This document shows, in pieces, positions 57,801-64,000 of a stretch of DNA of 64,000 nucleotides (position 1 is the first letter of the stretch; the number at the start of each line of letters is the position of its first letter). Below the pieces are notes generated by a model. The model made no database searches and had not been told where the DNA came from. It worked only from the letters and a program-made list of their open reading frames with translations. Both the position numbers and the translations under genes were made by a program. Origin of the DNA: Atriophallophorus winterbourni (lineage: Eukaryota; Platyhelminthes; Trematoda; Plagiorchiida; Microphallidae); NCBI GenBank assembly GCA_013407085.1, contig JACCGJ010025999.1, positions 50,787 to 114,786 of the forward strand. The letters are read 5' to 3'.

Positions 57801-59418
57801 CAACGGTACTTCGGTGTAGGCAACCGGGTAGTATCATGCCTACGTTCAACGATGCCGATGACAACGCTTTGTACCCGCCTTCTCGCTTTGTACATCTCAT
57901 TGTTTATGTTGAACGGCACTATATCTGTATCAGATTGTGCAAATATAATAATAATAATAACTCATATGATTAAATATGTGTTTCTAGTTAGTATAGATAA
58001 TACTGTGCAAAATTATTGGCCACCTGTTTATGATTAGGCAGCATGAGACTATTACAGCCCGATCGCGATGTGTTTTTACACTTTAATTCCCTTTTCTATT
58101 GATTCATTACCGGAGAAATAATGAAATAACAGATCGGGTGAGTAAATACCTGGATCGGATTCGGGCTCGAAACCCAGTAAGGCGACTACAACGCCCGTGA
58201 TTAATGTGTTCGACGATATTTTATGCACATCGGAGTGCTTATCAAAGTTTAGCGAGATCCGCTGCATTTCATCCTCTAGGAATATGGAATCGTCTGCGGA
58301 GAACAATTTGGAAGAGATATCGCCGAGAACTTCTTCTGTTTCTTCGTGTAGTAACGAGCGCATTGCCTCGGAAGAACCCAACTCTCGGAGTATACTTGGT
58401 TTCTTTCTCATTTCCTTGAGGCAATAACAGATAGAAAAGTAAATTTAAAAATGTGGATAGAAAGTTTTCATTCGACATTTCAGCTCTAGGCTAATTTTCA
58501 ATAAATGGTACATAGTAAAAATCACCAGGATATTACAAGTCATATAGAAATACGTATAAATATTTTACTCGGCTGTGGCTAGATAATTGCCAGCTTGCTA
58601 TCTAGTAAAGGTTATACAGTTAAATTCAGGGGAAAACAAAAAAGGTAATAGACGATGAAAAGGTTAATGGGTAGTAACATTTTCTGTGATTCTATCGATC
58701 GCTTTTACTATATATGTATAATGTATGAAAGCACAAGCCTGGATAAACGCAAAGAGTCGCATAGTCAGAGACTCCGCATGAGCTAAGATACTGTCAGGTT
58801 TCTCAGGCCTAGACAGAAAAGGGGAAACGGCAGTGAGACTATGGTGTGCCTTCGCATGCACATCAGTATCGCTTTATAGAAGTATTGTACAATTGCACTT
58901 TCGTGCATCTGTATAACCCGTGCATATGGACCATCAAATAGATGTCAAGCAATGTGAAAATAAATGTAAGACAAAATGCTGAAATCTTTGATTGGTTTGT
59001 TTTGAAACGGAAAGCAAATATTCGTAATACGATCATTGTTAGCCAATTAAACGACAATATACAATATAAGAGACACGTTAAATCATTTCAACTGAACTGT
59101 GATCATACAATGAATATGCTTATATTGCAATGCCTAAAAGAAAACGCTCACTTTGTACAAGGTGCCGATAATGACACAACGCTCATCTGTGACCAAAGTG
59201 TTCAATGTACGTACTGGCAGCTTCAGTGGATCTTGGTCTGATGAGATAGCATTCCAAGTTTTACAGGCAGCGTTTAGTAAACAAGGTTTGGCAGCAAAAA
59301 GACGGGCGGTGTACATTTTTGAATATTGTCGATGAAAGCTAAATGTTTCGCTTGAAACATAGAAGCGTAGAGCATCGGTAGGTGGCTCATGGGATGTGAC
59401 AACGCATGAGACAGTCAT
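51446..59418 (-). CDS. POLD2: DNA polymerase delta subunit 2 (p50), five exons
   Basis: Regulatory B-subunit of replicative polymerase delta, holding the catalytic subunit and p66 together at the fork. Five minus-strand exons (59418-59152, 58414-58150, 56123-55780, 53881-53553, 51830-51446) have matching phases and total 1590 bases, 529 residues plus stop (vertebrate protein about 470). Family blocks in order: SFHRQYSKMYTARL and CVIIGTLYK (OB-fold side); PSILRELG, FLEDEMQRISL and ITGVVVALLGFEP; GSFNVEDVLFMEP and LALVSGLEF; ARYLTRNTEADSVTAMTRLD, VDLLPGPSDPTSPFLPQQPI, HAAAFPI and TSGQGINDLI; LLWGHLAPSCPDTLPGYPLS, YPDIYVAGCQP, ALLIAVPRFS. The phosphodiesterase-like fold of this subunit is inactive. 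The start at 59418 is chosen as the first Met before the conserved block; an acceptor-like TTCTTGCAG two bases upstream leaves open a further 5' exon. Convergent with the kinase gene. Confidence 0.93.
52049..52145 (-). repeat. SINE-A copy, 5'-truncated
   Basis: CGAAATCGCAAGCCTGATAC ... GGCCTAGACAGACAT, with small deletions. Confidence 0.75.
52508..52612 (-). repeat. SINE-A copy, 5'-truncated
   Basis: GTATGAAAGCACAAGCCTGA ... CCCAGGCCTAGACAGATATG. Confidence 0.83.
52865..53435 (-). mobile_element. RTE-like LINE 3' UTR and C-terminal remnant
   Basis: 3' UTR 52880-53190 matches the 7505 copy; coding ends QISQWLVTLHDMSRNRVHWW, SCTKHLPGVF. From about 53265 upward an unrelated frame (MTDICYQNGQYVGYIERQRP) takes over, so the copy is rearranged or truncated there. 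Confidence 0.75.
53553..53881 (-). CDS. POLD2: POLD2 exon 4
   Basis: Acceptor TTCTCAACAG, donor CA|GTAAGT. Encodes ARYLTRNTEADSVTAMTRLD, the VDLLPGPSDPTSPFLPQQPI block (vertebrate VDVMPGEFDPT counterpart) and TSGQGINDLI. Confidence 0.95.
53978..54082 (-). repeat. SINE-B copy, diverged
   Basis: TCATCATCATAAGGAAGTAT, GAGTCTGGAGCTAAATAAAG, TGCTAAGCAACATGAAGCAG, followed by the A-rich middle. Confidence 0.72.
54387..54458 (+). other. tRNA-like box A/B remnant
   Basis: TAGCTGAGCGGTTAACGC fits box A, and GGGTGCAAATCC 35 bases on resembles box B, but the acceptor and T stems do not pair. Possibly a tRNA pseudogene or tRNA-derived repeat. Confidence 0.3.
54617..55034 (-). repeat. SINE-A copy split by SINE-B
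   Basis: 54617-54822 and 55012-55034 together make one full-length SINE-A; the last part reads ACTGCACGATTGTACATCCG. Confidence 0.87.
54823..55011 (+). repeat. SINE-B copy, full length, nested in SINE-A
   Basis: 189 bp flanked by perfect ACTGCACGATT duplications at 54812-54822 and 55012-55022. From AT-rich 5' end through CATGTAGTAAAACTAC to GCACTTTGTCTGGCTCCAGA, CTTGTGCTTCATGATG. Best definition of family ends. Confidence 0.9.
55452..55688 (-). repeat. SINE-A copy, full length
   Basis: ATATGAAAGCACAAGTCTGA ... GATTGCACACCTGTGCA, about 90 bases from the POLD2 exon 3 donor side. Confidence 0.86.
55780..56123 (-). CDS. POLD2: POLD2 exon 3
   Basis: Acceptor CACTTTACCAG, donor CAG|GTACCA. Encodes GSFNVEDVLFMEPQPERPIS, PWLALVSGLEFIGTGPMKTG, VVRLMILGDSIRTPGSRSNH; the core phosphodiesterase-fold start. 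Confidence 0.92.
56124..57125. other. POLD2 intron, nothing recognised
   Basis: An 87-codon minus frame (56709-56972) has no POLD2 similarity and phases do not require it. Confidence 0.5.
57126..57296 (+). repeat. SINE-B copy, diverged
   Basis: AAGTGGCATCTAGTGAAACT ... TGCTTGGTATTTGGTCTGGA, TCCAAACCTGTTCGTCATGA. Confidence 0.75.
57522..57700 (-). repeat. SINE-A copy, strongly diverged
   Basis: TGTATGAAATCGCAAGCCTG ... CATGCAACTCATTACCGACA; recognisable but old. Confidence 0.6.
57805..57962 (+). repeat. Short repeat with TAA tail, copy 2
   Basis: Nearly identical to 16056-16222, including the (TAA)n tail, in a POLD2 intron. Confidence 0.72.
58150..58414 (-). CDS. POLD2: POLD2 exon 2
   Basis: Acceptor TGCCTCAAG, donor G|GTATTT. 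Encodes EMRKKPSILRELGSSEAMRS, ADDSIFLEDEMQRISLNFDK, ITGVVVALLGFEPESDP. One base over. Confidence 0.9.
58726..58910 (-). repeat. SINE-A copy, diverged
   Basis: GTATGAAAGCACAAGCCTGG ... ATTGTACAATTGCACTTTCG. Confidence 0.78.
59152..59418 (-). CDS. POLD2: POLD2 exon 1 (coding)
   Basis: Encodes MTVSCVVTSHEPPTDALRFY, SFHRQYSKMYTARLFAAKP and TDERCVIIGTLYK; donor AAA|GTGAGC at 59151 going down. Phase 0 end. Confidence 0.88.
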
Positions 59419-59867
59419 TGCTGCAAGAAATTTTGAAATGTAATAGATATTTGAAAGAATATGCTGGAAAATAAATCTAGGATGCATAAATCAAAATAAC
59501 CGTGGGTGTCAGCAATCACGACATTTGTGAAGATATATTATAGGAAACAAATTGAATGTCTGAAAGAGTAGGGACTGATAGACATCTTGAAACGTTTTCG
59601 CATCTGGCAGGAGGATCAGAGAGTGATAATGAACTAGACAGGAAAAACAACCCAAAATCCCGAACCCACTGTTTCAACGGATATCAAATGCTAAAAAGAG
59701 TTCAGAGAAGAACATCGTGGAACTGCTGGCGTATAGTGCCTTCTTCTTATCGAAATCTTATTTGACTTGTAGATCTGCACCACAAACTCGCAAAGATGTC
59801 GATGGTTCCAAAGGTTGTCATAGCCGGGGGTGGCAGTGGGGATAAGCTCCCACTGTTTATAAAATGC

Positions 59868-60430
59868 TCCCATATGGCATGCGTCTCAAAGAGCCTCTGA
59901 CAACCAAGTCCAGCTTCTGGCCTGCACGAGTGGCTCTCCGAGCCCGGCGGAACTGCTTCTACCAACAGGAGAAGGGGCGAGGGCGAGTGACTGGCGCCTG
60001 AAAACCAGTTTGTTTCGGGCAGATGTAGCTCGTTAGCCTGGGAGGGCATCTTGCTAGGCCCTGGCCAACCTGACAGTAGCTTAGCCCACGTGCAGTCTCT
60101 GACTGTGCGGGCACTTTGCCTGGATCAGGCTGGTGCTTTCATACCATACCTGGGAGGGCATTTCATCTAAGGGAAGGAAAACCCTGATTTTAAACCTCCG
60201 CTGCCTTGTGGGACACCCGATCGCGGGAAATGCTTCGGGAGAAAAACCTGGAACAGAGTCTGGTAGACCACCTCTTTCTGGCAACTCCCTGCTGCCTTAC
60301 AGGTCGCACTTGGTTGTGCAAAGGCTAGAGAAGCTGACTCGAACAAACGCCGAGTGGTGCTGGGGACGCCGCTTTGTACCCAAATTCCCAAGAATCTTCC
60401 TTGAAGCCGACTCATCCTCCAGGAGGAGAT
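59868..60430 (-). repeat. R5 repeat with nested SINE-A
   Basis: Complete minus copy of the repeat at 2738-3232, interrupted at 60036-60161 by a SINE-A fragment and its target duplication. Confidence 0.8.
60049..60148 (+). repeat. SINE-A copy, 5'-truncated, nested in R5
   Basis: 100 bp from CTAGGCCCTGGCCAACCTGA to the CATACCATA tail, flanked by CCTGGGAGGGCAT at 60036-60048 and 60149-60161. Fixes the 3' end and confirms 5' truncation. Confidence 0.88.
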
Positions 60431-60509
60431 AGTCAAGTAGTAAGATGTCTATGGCGTTTTGGAATTCTCCGATATCTTTTTACGTGTTTTTTTCGAAATT
60501 TAAAGCATA

Positions 60510-61569
60510 TATAGTTGGCCTAACCAGCGAAGTTAACTTGTTGTTCGATATCTACGTCGCTACCAAAGATTCTAGTACGGATAGTTGCGTTACGTATCCG
60601 AGGGTGCAAGTAACTCCAGCGATGGTGTGAAGACTTCTTGTTTCTTCTTTTCCCAATGTCCAGGTTTCACATCCGTAAAGTAAAACCAGAACTAGTGCAC
60701 GATTGCAAATCTGTGCAACACGAAATTCCACAATACGTCGATCCATTTAGCCCGCCTCTTTTGTTTGCTTCAATTCGGTAGCTGCAGTCTTTATTTTTAC
60801 ACGATATTCGGGAGAAAAATCCCACAAAGTTCTGTAAGGCTCTCATCTGAATAGATATGATTTCCTGAGGACTGGTGCTGTTTCAAATTTGGAACCTAGT
60901 ACAATTTGCCAAGGCCTCGGTGAAATGTTTGATAAGGTATCAATAGATCAACCTTTCTATGGCATTACATAATACTAACGGGGCGTTAATTTTGGCCGCC
61001 GAAGCCCCTTCATCGTAGATAGGCACTACGTCTGTTCTCCAGTCTAAAGGAAGAGAGCTTTGACTGAAGGAAGTTCAAAAAGGTTCCGTGATCGGCGCAG
61101 TTATTCTAGGAGCTTGCAATCGGACTATTTCTGGATGAATGCCATAAGGCCCTGCCGACTTGTTGTATGCTAGGTTAGTCGATATACGATCAAAATTGTG
61201 AACCTCGTTGCAAAGGGAGTTTAAAGAGTGCACATTAAGGTGACGGCTCAGAGATGTTCGAGCTAACATCTCAGCATTGTACACTCTGAAAATGCATCGA
61301 AAACTGTTAGGCGAATCTCCGTTCGAAAATAAATTTGCAGCGCTTATCTTGGAGACTTTGATGTTGCGCGATTCCTTGTAACGGGGCCAAGTCCCACATG
61401 AGGGAGCAGCCTCGTAACGCCTCGACCTTGCGTCGCAGTGACGTAAGCTTCGAGAGACTGAGGTGACTACCATTGAGGTTGATCTTTGTTGCGAACGGGT
61501 ACTATAGGAGTGAATCAATCCCGAAGCTGAAGGATGTTGCTCATTGATCTGCCCCCACATCTCATTCAT
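60510..61569 (-). mobile_element. Non-LTR LINE reverse transcriptase, decayed
   Basis: Minus strand from 61569: HPSASGLIHSYSTRSQQRST, LNSLCNEVHNFDRISTNLAY, NKSAGPYGIHPEIVRLQAPR (the K-SPGPDGI RT motif), LDWRTDVVPIYDEG, then a jump to LVLVLLYGCETWTLGKEETR and the LRWLG-type region near 60515. The catalytic centre is missing between these. Confidence 0.72.
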
Positions 61570-61837
61570 ATGGTGAGCGTTTTGCGATGGTGTAGTGCTG
61601 CTGTCTGTGGTTAGGCAGCAAGCTCGATACTAGGAACGCGTCGAGCTTGGTTAACTGGGAGTATATCGAAGGACAAGATTAACTTGCTGGATAACACTAA
61701 ATGGTCGCCCTTTCCTAACGGTGTGTCAATAGTATAGTATTATGTCAATATTAGTCAACAGTATATTATAGTATAAAAGGTTACGAATTTAAAACATGGC
61801 CATAGGATAGTCAATACATGGGGTTAGGTGAAGTATG

Positions 61838-61935
61838 AATGTATGAAAGCACAAGCCTGATCCAGGCAAAGTGCCGCAAATTCAGAGACTGCACGTGGGC
61901 TAAGATACTGTCAGGTTGCCCAGGCCTAGACAGGT
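61838..61935 (-). repeat. SINE-A copy, 5'-truncated
   Basis: TGTATGAAAGCACAAGCCTG ... TTGCCCAGGCCTAGACAG; well conserved, likely recent. Confidence 0.85.
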
Positions 61936-62199
61936 TAGGTGAAGTTCAGCTGATTCAGCGTCGTTTGTCAAAGTTTCGAGTATGGTGGGGTTATATATAT
62001 CATAAGACAGTCAATACAGAGGGTCGCGGTAGTTGAGATGGTTCGGCGTCGTTCCGTATATATGTATCTGGATCGGGATGGGAAAGTCTGTGCAGTATCG
62101 AAAAGAAAAAAAGAAAAAAGCCATTTAATTTTCTGAAGAGAAACATAAAGATAAGATTCAAGTCATTCTTCAAAAATGGAAGATGATGGAGAGGTTACG

Positions 62200-62885
62200 A
62201 TAAAAGAGGATAGATTATTCCAAACACAAGAAGTACGGAACAAAATTTACGGCAGTTTAACCGGCTGGGCTAATGAACAAATTTCAAGGCATATCCTCGG
62301 GTTCCTGAAATGGGTGCCATCAAGAGCGTTCCATGACATGGGTGTTTGTCCTCCTTAAAAATCTGGGAAACCAGTATCAGATCCCCTCGGATGCGACGGT
62401 AAATCATCTGGAACACGTTGAGTTGCTGGAGGGGGTCTTTACAGTTCAGCAAACTATCATTTCACGAGCTTCGTCAATCTGTGTTGGATCTGCTGTAGGA
62501 CGTGCTGATCATACTTAAGCCATGGGGGCCAAACGGATACCGCATATTCAAGGTGGGGTCTGATGTACGCGTGTAATATTGTGGGAAAGAAGTGGTGGTC
62601 GAAAGACCCATCTGAGGAGGCCTACGTTGCGATTTGCGACCGAGGCTGTGAGGGAACATTGAGCTGAGCATCCAAGATCACATTGAACCAATAGGCCGAG
62701 GTCTTTTTCTAGCATACTCACCGAAAGTTCGGTGTTCCCAACTTTGTACCTAGGTTCGCCAGGGTGACGAATGCGAAGAGATGGGCATTTTCGTGGGTTG
62801 AAAGGGAAATGTTTCGACATTTCCCGGGTATTAAGTGAAGATAAGCCTGGTTGAAAAACGTTACGGTTGAGATACCCGTTACGGT
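62200..62885 (-). mobile_element. CR1-like LINE, post-catalytic RT region
   Basis: Minus strand: FPFNPRKCPSLRIRHPGEPR, YKVGNTELSVSMLEKDLGLL, VQCDLGCSAQCSLTASVANR, NVGLLRW, then after a frame change IYRRIRGDLILVSQIFKEDK, HPCHGT. Same domain as 11960-12545, from a relative. Confidence 0.82.
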
Positions 62886-63745
62886 TCTTCAACGTTCAGC
62901 CACTTCGAATATTTTGCCTGCTTCGAATGGCTCCAGAGCGTTCTTCCACCCGCGCGTTCCGTTCAAATTATCGGCGTTTAATGTACGGACTTTAGCTAGC
63001 ATCGGACAACAGGCAGTCTTGGCTCGCACACTTGATAGTCTCGATGTCGATGCTTGCTGTTTGTCGAAAACACGCATGTATAACTCCAGCTCGGTTACGC
63101 GATTATCTAATTCTTCAAACTTACACAAGTCACACTATCCACGCCTGTCCACTGATGACGATGCCGTGGTATCTGGTCGAGCTGGTGTCGGAATCATTTT
63201 GAATGAGAGAGATAAGGTCACGCTGTTAGACTGGTTCGCAGTCGACAGTCGCCTTTGTGCAGTAATACTACATGGTTCGCGCAAGAAGGGCCGATTTCGC
63301 AATCAATCCCGCAACCTGTTTGTGGTTGCTGTCTATGCACCGACATATTGTAGCTCTGAACTTGCCAAGGATGAGTTTTATGGAAGATTACCAGAACTCA
63401 TCAGACTTGCATCGAGGAGTGACATCGTTGTCTTAGATGGAGACATGAACGCATGTGTAGGACATCTATCTTTAAACTAGCATCTCGTCGGTGGAACGTT
63501 TGGTTTCGATTGACATCGAAATAACAACGGTGAAAAATTGCTTAGCTTGTGCTCAGAGTTCAGACTCTACCTTGTCAGCACTACCTTCCGCAATTCGTAG
63601 CGTCAATGCTCCACTTAAAAATCTCCATCGGCGGCCTCGTTCACGCAAATTGACCATATTGCTATTAGCTACTCGTGGCGAGTTTGCAAGATTGCCGTTC
63701 ATACCGGGTCACCTGACTAAAGCCAGATCATGCATTAATCAATAG
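62886..63745 (+). mobile_element. RTE-like LINE endonuclease domain
   Basis: Plus strand: FKLSAFNVRTLASIGQQAVL, ARTLDSLDVDACCLSKTRMY, GVGIILNERDKVTLLDWFAV, DSRLCAVILHG, NLFVVAVYAPTYCSSELAKD, EFYGRLPELIRLASRSDIVV, LDGDMNACVGHL. AP-endonuclease landmarks NVRTL, YAPT and GDMNA are present; the sequence breaks frame after 63480. Confidence 0.83.
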
Positions 63746-63960
63746 TGTATTATGGTACAAACATTTAAGCTTTAAATATAACCATAGGATATTCAATACA
63801 GGCGGTCGGGTGGCGTTCAGCAGGATCAATAGTCAATAGTCAATAGTATATTGTGGTAAAAAAAAGCGACAAGCTTAAAAGAAAACCACAGGATGTTGTA
63901 CACATGGATTCGAAAGTTCAGGGTTAAAATTAAGGTCCGAATGAAGAAAAACGTTGATAC

Positions 63961-63992
63961 TGTAAGGGATGGGGATGCAAGCACCACAAAAC
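63961..63992 (+). mobile_element. HHR repeat 3' stub
   Basis: TGTAAGGGATGGGGATGCAA, GCACCACAAAAC: again only the 3' terminus of the family. The window ends before a duplication can be checked. Confidence 0.6.
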
Positions 63993-64000
63993 TTTGGTTG

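Overview
This is a nuclear window from a repeat-rich animal genome, most likely a parasitic flatworm (trematode-like). Short coding exons with clean GT-AG borders sit in multi-kilobase introns, and those introns are filled with RTE-like and CR1-like LINEs, a Penelope-like element with a GIY-YIG-type domain, and two dense SINE families. The organism call is inference; no species marker is present.

Two protein-coding genes converge. Positions 1140-47493 on the plus strand hold most of a misshapen/TNIK/MINK1/MAP4K4-type STE20 kinase (GCK-IV group). Twenty-one phase-compatible exons run from the catalytic loop (HRDIKGQN), through the DFG and APE segments, an acidic/proline-rich linker and serine-rich middle, to a C-terminal CNH domain and stop codon, followed by a poly(A) signal at 47869. 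The kinase N-lobe lies upstream of the window. The coiled coil expected after the linker was not seen, and one CNH stretch between 33397 and 38823 was not located. Positions 59418-51446 on the minus strand hold an apparently complete five-exon POLD2 gene (DNA polymerase delta subunit 2, about 529 codons).

The introns and intergenic space carry about 34 copies of a roughly 240-bp SINE (called SINE-A here). At least five copies belong to a second family (SINE-B), which shares SINE-A's 3' terminal hairpin with compensating base changes. A third short family (HHR repeat) carries a hammerhead-ribozyme core. One copy, at 28144-28181, has every conserved element of a type I hammerhead. HHR repeats occur as a near-tandem ~241-bp array, as composite copies with inverted halves, and as 26-30-bp 3'-end stubs; several have perfect target-site duplications (TSDs). 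Nested insertions with TSDs give relative ages: SINE-B into SINE-A, an HHR repeat into SINE-A, and SINE-A into an unclassified 500-bp repeat.

LINE remains are mostly 5'-truncated RTE-like C-termini with a TGATGA-type tail. Two copies join an AP-endonuclease domain directly to the extreme reverse-transcriptase C-terminus. CR1-like fragments lie at about 12.0-12.5 kb, 34-35.5 kb and 62.2-62.9 kb. The rest of the introns shows no recognisable content.
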